Assembly (NCBI GenBank): GCA_016124845.1
Contig: WGMW01000035.1
Location: 1 to 61,825 of the forward strand
DNA length: 61,825 nucleotides
Direction of reading: 5' to 3'
Origin: Flavobacteriales bacterium
GTDB taxonomy: Bacteria > Bacteroidota > Bacteroidia > UBA10329
The translations under genes and the position numbers were made by a program. The notes beneath the pieces are model-generated. The model worked only from the letters and a program-made list of their open reading frames with translations. It was not told the origin of the DNA and made no database searches. This document shows positions 52,323 through 61,804 of this stretch, in pieces. Each line of letters starts with the position of its first letter. Position 1 is the stretch's first letter.

Positions 52323-54236
52323 TTGAAACGACTTCTTTCGCTCTACATATTCGTTGCGGTTCCGTTTTGGGTGCTGTCGCAAACGCAGGGCAATTTCACC
52401 AGTCAAGGGCGGTTTGAACTGAGCAAAGGCCGTTACGCTTCAGCCATCGACCTCTTCAACAAGGCCATTCAAATAAGCCGTTTCAACTCAGAGGCTTATT
52501 TCCTGCGAGGTGTGGCCAAGTACGAGTTGGAGGACAACATCGGGGCGGAGCGCGACTTCGGCAAGGCGCTGGAACTCAATCCCAAGAACCATGAGGCCTA
52601 TCTCTACCGGGGCGTGGTGCGCAGTCAGTTGTTGCGTTACCGCGATGCATTTGAGGATTTCAATCAGGCGTTGCGGATCAATAATGACGATTGGCGCATC
52701 TATTCCAACCGTGCGTTGGCCAACCTGCGGCTGGACCGCTACGTGGATGCCATTGCCGACTGCAACCGCATCATCGACCTGAAAAAGGACAACAGCGAAA
52801 CCTATCTGCTGCGTGGCGAGGCCAAGGCCGGACTGGAAATGTACAAGGTGGCCGTGGCCGATTTTGAAATGGCCATGAAGAAGGATTCCACCAGCATGCA
52901 GCCCGTGCTACGCAGAGGAATTGCCCGCACCAAGCTGGAAGAATATGATGGCGCCATCGAAGACCTGAACCGCGCCATGGAGCTTGATACGGCCAGCGCG
53001 CTGCCCATCTTTTACCGTGGCGTGGTGTATGCCGAAATGAACAAGCAGCAACTGGCGTTGGACGATTTCAACCGTGTGTTGAAGCTGCATCCTGAGAACG
53101 CGGTGGTGCTCTTCAATCGCGCCATGGTCTATTCAGATATGGGAAAGACCAAGGAGGCCATGGCCGATTATGACATGGTCACGCGGCTCAACCCGAACAA
53201 CATTCTGGGCTATTACAATCGCGCCATTCTCAATTTCAACTCCAAGCATTACACCGATGCGCTTGCCGATCTGAACAAGGCCATTGAACTGTTCCCCGAA
53301 TTCTTGGAAGCGCATGAGAACAGGCTGGAAGCCTTGAGGCACGTAGGTACCAAACAACAGTACGACAAAGCCGTTGAGGAACTGGAAAAGGTACGCGCCA
53401 CGCTGATGATGAGCGATGAGGATGCCAAGTACGATCAGCAGGTGAAACTGATGAAGGCCACCGACCTGAAAGGAGATTTTGAACCCGTTAGGAAGGAAGT
53501 GGGGAAGGTGCAGTACAAGCGCGTGGATGTAAAGCTGTTGCCATTTTACCGTATCTCACCATTCCCTGAAACGGACAAGGACATTACGGCCTACGATGGC
53601 TTTAACCGACCATACTACAACACAGGCGTTATTGCCCTCATTTCTTCGGATGATGCCGTGAGGAAGGACGCGTTGGAGAAATTGAGTACCCAGAGGCGGT
53701 CGGAACATGGCAATACCATGAACCCGATCCGGATCTCTGTTGCGGAGGCGTTTTTGGGAAGGTTCAAAGATGCCTATGCCTTGGTGAACAGATGTGTGGA
53801 AGACAATGACAAGCACGCGGCCTGTCTGTTTGCGCGTGCCGTTATCCGTCAGATGGAATTGGAGGCGCACTTGGCGGCCTATGACAGCATCTATGGCGAA
53901 CTGAATGTGCAGGATACGGTCTTCCAGGCGAAGACGGAGCAATTGATAAGCCTGGCGGAAAAGGATTACCGTCAAGTGCTGGAACTGGACAAAGAGATGC
54001 GCTTCGCGTATTTCAACCTCGGTTATCTGCTTGCCACGGCCGAACGCTACGAAGAGGCGGAGATCCAGTTCGGGTTGGCTGCTTCATCCGGTGGCAATTT
54101 CATTGAGGCCAACTACAATCGTGGCCTTATCCGCATACTTCTTGGAAAGTTGGATAAAGGCTGCGAGGACATGAGCCTTGCCGGAGAACTCGGTCTGCTC
54201 GATTCGTACAGCATCATCAAGCGATTCTGTGAATAG
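52323..54236 (+). CDS. Secreted TPR-repeat protein
   Basis: 637 residues from a TTG start at 52323, beginning with a signal peptide (LSLYIFVAVPFWVLSQ). About nine tandem TPRs occupy residues 25-340 (AYLYRGVVRSQLLRYRDAF, AVVLFNRAMVYSDMGKTKEA and others), then a linker and two further TPRs near 470-630. It is a periplasmic or surface scaffold; partner unknown. Confidence 0.85.
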   Translation: MKRLLSLYIFVAVPFWVLSQTQGNFTSQGRFELSKGRYASAIDLFNKAIQISRFNSEAYFLRGVAKYELEDNIGAERDFGKALELNPKNHEAYLYRGVVRSQLLRYRDAFEDFNQALRINNDDWRIYSNRALANLRLDRYVDAIADCNRIIDLKKDNSETYLLRGEAKAGLEMYKVAVADFEMAMKKDSTSMQPVLRRGIARTKLEEYDGAIEDLNRAMELDTASALPIFYRGVVYAEMNKQQLALDDFNRVLKLHPENAVVLFNRAMVYSDMGKTKEAMADYDMVTRLNPNNILGYYNRAILNFNSKHYTDALADLNKAIELFPEFLEAHENRLEALRHVGTKQQYDKAVEELEKVRATLMMSDEDAKYDQQVKLMKATDLKGDFEPVRKEVGKVQYKRVDVKLLPFYRISPFPETDKDITAYDGFNRPYYNTGVIALISSDDAVRKDALEKLSTQRRSEHGNTMNPIRISVAEAFLGRFKDAYALVNRCVEDNDKHAACLFARAVIRQMELEAHLAAYDSIYGELNVQDTVFQAKTEQLISLAEKDYRQVLELDKEMRFAYFNLGYLLATAERYEEAEIQFGLAASSGGNFIEANYNRGLIRILLGKLDKGCEDMSLAGELGLLDSYSIIKRFCE

Positions 54237-54591
54237 GTGACCAGTTAATTCGTTGAATAGTTAAAATGATACTCCGCAAAGTTATCTTGAGTGAGTATTC
54301 CTGTTGTCAATTGCCAACTCACCCCCGTCCCGACAGGTCGGGACACCCCCTCTCCTGCAAGAGAGGGGGAAGCTCCGCTTGCGGAGCAGGGGGTGAGTTC
54401 GATATGGTTTGGGGGCGAATTGCGGATAATCTTTTAGTTAATCAGATGATCAGTTGGATGATGGGCGAATCATCTGTAATGGTTTGATTTCCAGTTATCT
54501 GATCAGCTGATATCCTGATTTCCCGATTACTCAAAAAAAGACTGGCACACCCTTTGGGTTTAGGCCATCCAACACCTAAAAATCAAAGATC
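54237..54591. other. Gene-free interval
   Basis: About 355 bases without a gene; it contains the repeat element at 54318-54397. I see no further structure apart from short inverted GATCAGTTGGATGAT-like stretches. Confidence 0.5.
54318..54397. repeat. CTCACCCCC palindromic repeat, copy 3
   Basis: 80 bases with ends CTCACCCCC and GGGGGTGAG; internal hairpins GTCCCGAC/GTCGGGAC, CCCCCTCTC/GAGAGGGGG and GCTCCGC/GCGGAGC. Same family as the element at 19242. Confidence 0.85.
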
Positions 54592-55134
54592 ATGAAAAGC
54601 CATTTGACCTCATTCATTGTCCTTTTGATAGGATTGTCAATTTCACTTTCGAGCTGTGTATTTGTAGTGGACCCCGTGCCCGGACCGGACGGTCCTCCGG
54701 GAAACGCCTACTTCGGTGTGGATTACGATTATGCCATGCCATACAGCTATTGGGACAACAACAGCAGCATACCCACCAATCCGATTCTCGGTCAGTATTA
54801 CCCTTCCGGAACAGGCGTGTTCGACTTTGAATACTTCATCAACCGCTATGAGTACTGGTATGGGACCTACCGCATTTTCCGAAATGCAGGCGGACCCGGT
54901 GGTACCAACGGCCAGCCCGGTGCGCCCGGTGCAGACACGTACCTGCTGCTTATCTGCAACCCAGATGGATTTTACGAAGAACGTGGCAACTACAAGATGA
55001 GCGCGGAGATGGGAGATACCATCCGCATAGAACAGCAGTTGGGCAATGACCGCATCGAGATCGTGATGACCAAAACGACCACGGACCTGCGACCTTCCAC
55101 CAACGAACCGAAGTTCCTTAACGAACAGTTTTAG
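54592..55134 (+). CDS. Lipoprotein with collagen-like Gly-X-Y patches
   Basis: 180 residues. Lipoprotein signal MKSHLTSFIVLLIGLSISLSSC. Short collagen-like stretches lie at about 29-38 (GPDGPPGNA) and about 101-116 (GGPGGTNGQPGAPGAD), flanking a Tyr-rich region (YGTYRIFRNA). The collagen segments are too short for a stable triple helix. Function unknown. Terminator downstream. Confidence 0.75.
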   Translation: MKSHLTSFIVLLIGLSISLSSCVFVVDPVPGPDGPPGNAYFGVDYDYAMPYSYWDNNSSIPTNPILGQYYPSGTGVFDFEYFINRYEYWYGTYRIFRNAGGPGGTNGQPGAPGADTYLLLICNPDGFYEERGNYKMSAEMGDTIRIEQQLGNDRIEIVMTKTTTDLRPSTNEPKFLNEQF

Positions 55135-55159
55135 CCTCGATTATATATTCCCTGTGAGT

Positions 55160-55193
55160 GCGCCCTTGCCAAGAGATTGGCGGGGCGTTTTTG
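55160..55193 (+). terminator. Rho-independent terminator
   Basis: GCGCCC...GGGCG outer stem and GCCAA/TTGGC inner stem, followed by GTTTTTG, 26 bases after the lipoprotein stop. Confidence 0.8.
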
Positions 55194-55267
55194 TTTGCAA
55201 ACCATGTACTTATCAACTAATCACAGGTTCAACCGTTGTCTCTACAGCGATCTATTACCTTTGCCGC

Positions 55268-55924
55268 ATGGCCGATAAGCGTCTGTTCGTATCCAACCGG
55301 AATGAGTCTCCCAAGATGTTCGAGAATCCGATTCTCGATTTCTTCTCAAGGATCCATGTCTCTTCAGTACCTATTCTGTTCGTTCCTATTTCCAGTTACT
55401 TCATGTATCGGGCCGTGGCCGATTTTGGCGTGAACTGGATGGTGGCAGCAGGGCTGTTCTTTGCAGGCTATGCGTTCTGGACACTGATGGAATACTGCAT
55501 CCATCGGTTCTTCTTCCATCGTGAGTTCACCGGTAAAATAGGGAAGAGGATCCATTACATCGCCCATGGCATCCATCACGATTTCCCGAACGATTCGCTG
55601 CGGTTGGTGATGCCACCGGCCATCAATCTTTCGCTGGCGGTCATCTTTTATTGGAGTTTCTATCTGGTAATTGGAGATAAAGGCTTGACGGCTGCCTATT
55701 TCTCAGGCTTCACATTTGGCTACATGGTGTATGACCTGATGCATTTTGCAACGCACTTCTTCAATTTCAAATGGAAGCCGTTCCAATTCCTCAAGCGCAG
55801 TCATCTGTTGCATCATTACCGCGAGCCGAACAGTGGTTTCGGGTTGAGCACCGTTTTCTGGGACCGTGTCTTTGGCACCTTGCATCCACCGGAGGTGATG
55901 AAAAAGGTGAAAATGGACAGCTAA
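55268..55924 (+). CDS. Fatty-acid/sphingolipid hydroxylase family membrane enzyme
   Basis: 218 residues from the ATG at 55268. Four membrane helices and the His boxes of the di-iron superfamily: HRFFFH, HGIHHD, HFATHFF and HLLHHYREP. It is of the FA2H/sterol desaturase family (PF04116) and probably introduces a hydroxyl on the acyl chain of a lipid. Bacteroidota make sphingolipids and sulfonolipids, so these are plausible substrates. It overlaps the convergent hypothetical gene by four bases. Confidence 0.9.
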   Translation: MADKRLFVSNRNESPKMFENPILDFFSRIHVSSVPILFVPISSYFMYRAVADFGVNWMVAAGLFFAGYAFWTLMEYCIHRFFFHREFTGKIGKRIHYIAHGIHHDFPNDSLRLVMPPAINLSLAVIFYWSFYLVIGDKGLTAAYFSGFTFGYMVYDLMHFATHFFNFKWKPFQFLKRSHLLHHYREPNSGFGLSTVFWDRVFGTLHPPEVMKKVKMDS

Positions 55925-56181
55925 GCGAAGGCTTTGAACTCATGGGACGGGGCCAAGGTGCGGTCAATTACTTTGACGTCTTTCATGCCTCCCAATATCG
56001 TTTTCAGTTGTTCGATGCTTGCATGTACCTGAAGCGTGACGATGACATCCGTACCTGAATCGGACCATCTCCTAAAATCAGCATCGAAGAGCAGTAGGTC
56101 GGGGATGTGCGCTAAAAAGCGCTCCGCCTGTTTGTGACTCCAAGCCCTGAACTTGAACTCATTTGGTACAGCATTTTCCAT
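55921..56181 (-). CDS. Small hypothetical protein
   Basis: 86 residues from the ATG at 56181. Mixed alpha-beta, no signal peptide, with a DVIVTLQVHASIEQLKTIL segment that recalls an ACT-type fold. No family recognised. Convergent with the hydroxylase gene; its upstream region is shared with the TlpA-like gene. Confidence 0.55.
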   Translation of the reverse strand: MENAVPNEFKFRAWSHKQAERFLAHIPDLLLFDADFRRWSDSGTDVIVTLQVHASIEQLKTILGGMKDVKVIDRTLAPSHEFKAFA

Positions 56182-56312
56182 GATACAGTTCCTTAATTCC
56201 ACTATGAAGATACGACCGAGGATGATCGGCCTTGCCAACTTTTGGACGAATCGATGAACGATGCTTACCATTGCGCAACTTTCACCTATCAGGTGTGTTT
56301 GTGTTTACTGAG

Positions 56313-56783
56313 ATGAGAAAGCTACTTTGGTTTTTGGCAATAATGGCGTTTGTCGGCTGTGGCGGCACGAATTCCACGGCACCTGATTTTGAGACCCGGT
56401 TGATCGATGGAACCCCGTTCAAACTTTCTGAATTGAAGGGGCAGTATATTGTGATCGATTTCTGGGCATCGTGGTGCGGGCCGTGCATCCATGAAATGCC
56501 GCAACTTATTGCTTTGCACAACAAGTATGGAGACAAGGTGGCCTTTGTGACCATTGCACTGGAGAAAAATGACCGTACTTGGAGAAAAGTGACCGAACGG
56601 TTCGGGTTCTCGTGGAAGTATCAGGTCGTGGAGGAGGTTCCCTTTGTACTCTCCTCATCCATTGCGCGTGCGTTTGGCGTAACGGAAATCCCCACCAAGT
56701 TCATCATCACTCCCGAAGGAAAACTCATCTCAGGAATGGACTACCAACAGATGGATGAGTTCTTAGGCCATTCCGCCCTCTAA
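56313..56783 (+). CDS. TlpA/ResA-like thioredoxin lipoprotein
   Basis: 156 residues from the ATG at 56313. Lipoprotein signal (LAIMAFVGC, Cys16) and a thioredoxin fold with the active-site WASWCGPC (Cys55, Cys58) and cis-Pro in VTEIPTKFII. It reduces disulphides in the periplasm, as for cytochrome c maturation or other partners. Its 3' end overlaps the convergent gene by 21 bases. Confidence 0.92.
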   Translation: MRKLLWFLAIMAFVGCGGTNSTAPDFETRLIDGTPFKLSELKGQYIVIDFWASWCGPCIHEMPQLIALHNKYGDKVAFVTIALEKNDRTWRKVTERFGFSWKYQVVEEVPFVLSSSIARAFGVTEIPTKFIITPEGKLISGMDYQQMDEFLGHSAL

Positions 56784-57386
56784 GAAATCTCCCGAAGTAT
56801 TGCTGCCTTCGTAATCGGCTTTCACATCTTGGTAAAACTTTACCATGGTAACTTGGGCGAACGGAACGAACCACAACAAGGCAATGCCAAGGGTAAGCAT
56901 GCAAAGAAGCGCCAACCCGAAGAACATGAGTCCCAATCCAAGCAGTTTCATTTTGTAACCCTTCATCATTTGCCAACTCTTCTGTAGCGCATCGTAAGCA
57001 CCGATCTCGTTGTCATCTGAAATAATATACATGCTCAGTGCAAGGCCAAGGGAAATAATGATCCCCGGTATGATCAAGAGGATGAAACCGACCATTCCTG
57101 CAACCGCAGCAAGCAAGTAGGTGGCCAATGAAGTACCGAAATGTTTGAACCCATCAAATATCTGTTCAAGTTTCGGGTCGGTGTCGTTGGCAATGTTCTT
57201 AGCAAAGATGATGAGACCCAGCGCAAAAGGACCTCCAATGAACAGCCCGACAATTGTTCCCAGATACGGAATGACCTGAAGCACAAGGGTAAGCAGCATG
57301 TAAACAAGGAAGGTTCCAATGGCAAGACCCCACTTTCCGCGCAGGGAATCGGTAGCTTGGCTCATCAACTCAGTATTCGGTGTCAT
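56763..57386 (-). CDS. DUF975-like membrane protein
   Basis: 207 residues with about five helices and the DUF975 hallmarks (LRGKWGLAIGTFLVYMLL, FIGGPFALGL, LLIIPGIIISLGLALSMYIISDD, ALQKSWQMMKGYK). Function unknown. Overlaps the TlpA-like gene. Confidence 0.85.
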   Translation of the reverse strand: MTPNTELMSQATDSLRGKWGLAIGTFLVYMLLTLVLQVIPYLGTIVGLFIGGPFALGLIIFAKNIANDTDPKLEQIFDGFKHFGTSLATYLLAAVAGMVGFILLIIPGIIISLGLALSMYIISDDNEIGAYDALQKSWQMMKGYKMKLLGLGLMFFGLALLCMLTLGIALLWFVPFAQVTMVKFYQDVKADYEGSNTSGDFLEGGMA

Positions 57387-57455
57387 AGTAGGTTGGTTAA
57401 AGGTTTACCGAATATACATTTTTCCAATACTCCCAACGGGGAGCGGTAAAAAAAC

Positions 57456-58415
57456 CTATTGAACAGCCCCCATCGCGCTACGGGTTTCTTCACTGTTGTC
57501 GAGGTCTTCAACCCAATCGGCCGTTGGTCGGTCTTCAGGTAGCACAACGGGGTTGCCGAGGTAATCGACCCGTTTGCCGGGCCAGATGAGCGTTTGCCAC
57601 AGGTAAACGGAAAGGTGTTTCCGGTTGAGGTTGGGGTGTACGAAAGGTGCCAGATTCTCCTCATGGTATTTGGGATAGAGGCTCCAATGCAATCCCGGTT
57701 TCATGTGGTGTGCTCCATGAAAGCCGTTGTTGAAAACCATCCAGTTGAAGAGTTTTCCCGTAAAGTTGCGCGAGTGATTGTAGGGGTGTGTCTCATCGCA
57801 ACCATCGTGTTGCCAGAAATTAGTACCGAAAAGCCCCCAGATGCCATACAGTCCGGGAACGATGATGAGCACCAATGCCCGTTGCCAATCAATGAGCAAT
57901 AGTGTGAGTTTGATGCCTTTGACCAGAAGCGCTTCAATAAAATACTGTCTGTACCAGTCGGGTTGAGTTTCCTTCATCTTGGCCTTGAACTTCTGTTCCA
58001 TCTTGATAATATCGAACGCCATGAAGAAGAAGAACAGCGATTGGTTGAGAAAATTCCATTCGAAACGGGCGCGTGTAGTGCGTGAAGTGTCTTTGGGCGT
58101 TTGCAGATGCATGTGGTGGCTCAGGTTATGCCCCGGTACAAACCCGCTTACCTGATTGCCGCACAGCATCGTGAGGTAGTATTGAAATGCCTTGTTCCAC
58201 TTCTTCTTGCGGAAAATAGGAGAGTGGATGGTATTGTGAATGATGCAGAACAGAACGAACTGAACGTTGCAATGCACCACAAACAGCATTACTTTCCAAA
58301 ACGTGGACACATGCGGATAGATGAACCAGCTTGCAATAGTGTAAATACCGTAGCCGAAAACGGTTGCAAGTGTTCTGTAATCGGCTTTGTAGCGTACAAT
58401 GCGCGATCGGGTCAT
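57456..58415 (-). CDS. Fatty-acid desaturase family membrane protein
   Basis: 319 residues. The three His boxes of the FA_desaturase family are present: HNTIH, HNLSHH and HGAHHMKPGLHW. Four or more helices. It is an O2-dependent, di-iron acyl desaturase or beta-carotene-type hydroxylase; the exact substrate cannot be read. Stands alone, 69 bases downstream of the DUF975-like gene. Confidence 0.88.
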   Translation of the reverse strand: MTRSRIVRYKADYRTLATVFGYGIYTIASWFIYPHVSTFWKVMLFVVHCNVQFVLFCIIHNTIHSPIFRKKKWNKAFQYYLTMLCGNQVSGFVPGHNLSHHMHLQTPKDTSRTTRARFEWNFLNQSLFFFFMAFDIIKMEQKFKAKMKETQPDWYRQYFIEALLVKGIKLTLLLIDWQRALVLIIVPGLYGIWGLFGTNFWQHDGCDETHPYNHSRNFTGKLFNWMVFNNGFHGAHHMKPGLHWSLYPKYHEENLAPFVHPNLNRKHLSVYLWQTLIWPGKRVDYLGNPVVLPEDRPTADWVEDLDNSEETRSAMGAVQ

Positions 58416-58519
58416 GGGGTTGAGGTTGACGGAATGACATAGTTAGCGATTCCTCAAAGATCCTCAATTGACAAATGTTATTTCTACGATGAATTACTTG
58501 AAATGAGGGAAGGATATGC

Positions 58520-58960
58520 GAAGGGTTCGCTACCCTCACGGATGGTTCTCGCAAAGACGCAAAGACGCAAAGCAGTGTGCGGGTCATCCTGAGGGATTTT
58601 CCTTTTTCGGGAAAATTGTATCGAAGGATTTTACACAGAGAAGGGTTGAGTAGGAGAGATGCACAGAGGGTTCGCTACGCTCATGGTGGCTTCACGCAGA
58701 GCCACAGAGAAGCAGAGGGTGTTCGCTGCGCTCACAGTTAGTTCTCGCAAAGACGCCAAGGCGCAAAGTGCTTTTTACACAGAGGAGAATAGAGAAGGAG
58801 AGATGCACAGAGAGTGTTCACTCCGCTCACGGTTTTTCGCACAGAGCCGCAGAGGCACAGAGGATGTTCGCTCCGTTCACGGATGGTCCTCGCAAAGACA
58901 CCAGGGCGCAAAGGATTCCGTATTTCGCCAATGGCCAATAGCTACGTTCATACTGAGCCG
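58520..58960. repeat. Cluster of degenerate CGCAAAGACGC / ACACAGAG repeats
   Basis: Several short imperfect repeats: CTCGCAAAGACGC near 58549, 58744 and 58889; TTCGCT(A/G/C)CGCTCA(C/T)GG near 58526, 58670, 58720, 58822 and 58866; and two copies of TTACACAGAG...GAGATGCACAGAG (58631 and 58775). Such GCAAAGACGC stretches are a known kind of Bacteroidota intergenic repeat. No protein-coding gene is supported from 58416 to 59110. Confidence 0.7.
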
Positions 58961-59110
58961 CAGAGAAGGCGGTTCCTTCCGTCCAAGGCGGATGACGAAG
59001 ACGGAGGATTTTTTGTTCACTTCGCTAACTGTTGGTTCTCTCAAAGGTTCTCCGGCCCCACTTCGCTAATCTGCTAATTCCCAAGTCATCTCATCATCAA
59101 ATCAACCACG

Positions 59111-61261
59111 TTACTGTCCCACAGGCCTTGCACCGGCCACCGGATGATACACCTCAGAGGCACTCTTGTAGACCTCATCCTTTTCCAGACTCATTTTCTT
59201 GAACTCATGGCTCACGAACTTGTGCATCTGATCGGTGTAGTGCTTTGCACCGGGCTTGTTGCTGGCACCGTAGGGGCTGATGCTCTCGATCTGCGGCCCG
59301 TCTTTGGTGAACTTGACCAATTGCACCAGACCATCACCGATGAACATGCTGAGCTTTCCGTCCTCGCGCTCCTTGCAATAGACCGCACGGATGGCATCAG
59401 GGCCACCGTCAATGGCCAGGTCGATGCCCGCACGTGAGAGCACCTGCACTTTCCCCAATGGGATGTCCAACGTACCGAAATGATCGAGCAATCGCTTCTT
59501 GGTCGACCGCAGATTCTTGAGGAAGAACTCGTGGCGGATGCTGTCGTTCTCGCGGACCTGCTCCACAGAATACGTGTTATCGTTATACATCTCATACATC
59601 ATGGTAAGGATGCAGGCAGCCTCCATGTTGGTGGTGTCGCCACGGAAATTCCAATCCTGAAACTTCTGTAGAATGTCGGCCAGGTCAGGGTAATCGGACG
59701 GCTTCATTCGGAACAGTTCCATAATGGGGTAGTTCTTCAGAAAGACGATGCTGTCTGGGAACTGAATGTCGAATTTCAACCGCTTCACACCCTCATAATC
59801 GATGTGCGAAAGTCCTTCCAGTATCTCCTTGCTGCGGTTGCCTCGGTTGGTGCGCTGCAAAGGGTCGTAACCGATGCTTTCAGGAAAGAGGGAAGGATTG
59901 CAATTGTGGTCCTCGCAGGTATTATTGAAGATGGAGTTGTTGTTGTTGAACACGTAGCCGCATGCGGGATTCAGGTTCTGCGCCAGCTCGTCCTCGCGCA
60001 GATATTCCGTCCAAAGCGTGGCCGAGGTGTCTCCTGGCAGCACCTTGCTCCAATCATAGTTCGGGTTCCGTCTCGGAACCTTACCGTTGGCAATAAAGAA
60101 GATGGTGTCGTTCTTATCCGCATAGGTGATGTTCTGCATGCAGATGCCCTGTATGTCCAGACACTTGCGGAATTCGGTGAAGTTCCTGGCCTTGTTCATA
60201 CGGTACCATTGCTCGCCTGTTTTCAGTTCGAAAATGGTGGGCATGCGGAACGAGAATGTGCCATGCTTGGTAATGAGCGTGGGGCCATAAACGCTCCACC
60301 AGTACTTTTTGCCAATGGTGATCCGGAACTTTTTCTTTTTGCCCAGACCGACACGCAGTTTGGCGCGGTGCGTTTCCAGTTTTTTCCACTCACCATCAAA
60401 CCAATACCACTTCTTTTTGTGCGGATGCATTTTCAGTTGGTACGTGTCATGGAGGTCCAGATCCCCTGTGGTGTGTGCCCAGCTCAGATTCTCGTTGGTA
60501 CCATGGAAAATGGAAACACTGCCGTGGAAGGTACCTCCGGTAATGTTCCAACCTTCTTCGCTGTGCAGATGTGCCTCATACCACGAGAGCAGCCCTTCGA
60601 TGGGCTGATGCGAATTGATGACATGGTACGTGTTGCCATGGTCGGTAAGCACCGAATTGAACGCGTAGGCATTGGAACCGATGCCATCGTCATTGATCTC
60701 TTTCGGTATCTGCTTCAGCACATTCCCGTTCAGAATGTCATTGATGGTGCCGTCCACCCCTGCCATGAGGCTTTGCCCCAGCATATACCCGATAACGATC
60801 TCCTGTGGCGTAACAGGAAAGGCCTTTTTATACCAGACCTCTTCGGGATGGGCCGCAGCATAGGCATTGGCCCCTTGGGCGGCTCCTTCCAGCACGCGCT
60901 TGAACTCTTCGCTGATCTCGGTCTCGTACTTCTCGGCCACCAGGTCGTGCAATCCCATCAGTTGCACCGCAAAGTCGATCTGCGCGCCCTCCACGCCCAA
61001 ATGATAGCCCATGTAGCATTTGGCGGCCATCAACAGAAACTGCATGGTCTCAAAATCGTCTTCGGCCGTGGCCCATTCCAGTCCGTAGGCCACTTCGGCA
61101 TCGGTTTTGGCAAAGATGTGCGGCACGCCAAACTGGTCGCGGACAATATCGATCTTGCTTGGGTCGATGATGACCTTGGGGTTGAAGTCGAATGTGCGTA
61201 CCTGCGCGTTGGTCAATAGCGAACAGGCGAGGAGGAGGATGGTGAGGAGGGTTTGGCGCAT
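59111..61261 (-). CDS. Penicillin acylase (S45) family amidohydrolase
   Basis: 716 residues. A signal peptide (ending SLLTNAQ) precedes a beta-lactam-acylase-type precursor. The chain starts with IDIVRDQFGVPHIFAKT. The autocleavage point is Ser196 in DDGIGSNAYAF, which becomes the N-terminal nucleophile of the beta chain. Later marks include HGSVSIFHGTNENLSWAHTTG. It is exported and cleaves amide bonds of acylated amines, possibly acyl-homoserine lactones; substrate not readable. It stands alone. Confidence 0.9.
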   Translation of the reverse strand: MRQTLLTILLLACSLLTNAQVRTFDFNPKVIIDPSKIDIVRDQFGVPHIFAKTDAEVAYGLEWATAEDDFETMQFLLMAAKCYMGYHLGVEGAQIDFAVQLMGLHDLVAEKYETEISEEFKRVLEGAAQGANAYAAAHPEEVWYKKAFPVTPQEIVIGYMLGQSLMAGVDGTINDILNGNVLKQIPKEINDDGIGSNAYAFNSVLTDHGNTYHVINSHQPIEGLLSWYEAHLHSEEGWNITGGTFHGSVSIFHGTNENLSWAHTTGDLDLHDTYQLKMHPHKKKWYWFDGEWKKLETHRAKLRVGLGKKKKFRITIGKKYWWSVYGPTLITKHGTFSFRMPTIFELKTGEQWYRMNKARNFTEFRKCLDIQGICMQNITYADKNDTIFFIANGKVPRRNPNYDWSKVLPGDTSATLWTEYLREDELAQNLNPACGYVFNNNNSIFNNTCEDHNCNPSLFPESIGYDPLQRTNRGNRSKEILEGLSHIDYEGVKRLKFDIQFPDSIVFLKNYPIMELFRMKPSDYPDLADILQKFQDWNFRGDTTNMEAACILTMMYEMYNDNTYSVEQVRENDSIRHEFFLKNLRSTKKRLLDHFGTLDIPLGKVQVLSRAGIDLAIDGGPDAIRAVYCKEREDGKLSMFIGDGLVQLVKFTKDGPQIESISPYGASNKPGAKHYTDQMHKFVSHEFKKMSLEKDEVYKSASEVYHPVAGARPVGQ

Positions 61262-61385
61262 AGGGTGAATCAGTTGACCGGTGAATCAGTCGATTAGTAT
61301 TTGGTCGCCCGAAGATGCAAATTGTAGATGGAAAATTGATTTATGTCAATTGTTAATGTCTCATACGGGAATGGGAGAAAATCCC

Positions 61386-61399
61386 TCGCCTTCAGGCGA
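61386..61399 (+). other. IS200/IS605-type left-end hairpin
   Basis: TCGCC-TTCA-GGCGA sits 28 bases before the transposase start, in the region where IS200/IS605 elements carry the subterminal hairpin bound by TnpA. Confidence 0.6.
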
Positions 61400-61426
61400 A
61401 GACTTCAGTTCGACTAATTTAGCGAT

Positions 61427-61804
61427 GTGGAGAATCATCGCAGGACGCGTCACAGTGTCCATGACCTGAAATATCATATCGTATGGATTACGAGATACCG
61501 GAAGAAAGTGATGGTCGGAGATGTTGCTGTGCGGTGCAGGGAACTTCTGCGAACGATATGCAAGGCAAATGACGTGGAGGTCATCCGAGGGCACATCAGC
61601 CGGGACCATGTCCATATGTTCGTGTCGGTGCCGCCTCATCTGTCAGTGAGCAAGTTGGTTCAGATGCTTCAGGGGAAGAGTTCCCGTAAACCGCTGTCGG
61701 AATCGAAGATGCTGTCAAAGCAGTTCTGTGGCCGACATCTGTGGGGAAGGGGCTATTTTGTAGCGAGTTCGGGCAATGTGACCGATGAGGTGATCATGCA
61801 TTAA
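61427..61804 (+). pseudogene. tnpA: IS200/IS605 TnpA, stopped at the catalytic tyrosine codon
   Basis: 125 codons from a GTG start. The Y1 transposase fold is clear: DLKYHIVWITRYRKKV, the HUH pair His61 and His63 in DHVHMF and the C-terminal RGYFVASSGNVTDEVIMH. In TnpA the next residue is the catalytic Tyr (Y127 in IS608, in QYIENQ). Here codon 126 is TAA, and the downstream bases still read IENQDVE to the window edge. A TAT or TAC to TAA change has therefore removed the nucleophile exactly. The remainder lies outside the window. A sequencing error cannot be excluded. Confidence 0.85.

Noticed and set aside
58659-59069. 136-codon frame in the repeat zone
   Set aside because: It is made of repeat units (ACACAGAG, CGCAAAGACGC) in one of several frames; no protein features.
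59804-61219. 471-codon plus-strand frame
   Set aside because: Antisense to the penicillin acylase gene, whose motifs are clear; its composition is that of a shadow.
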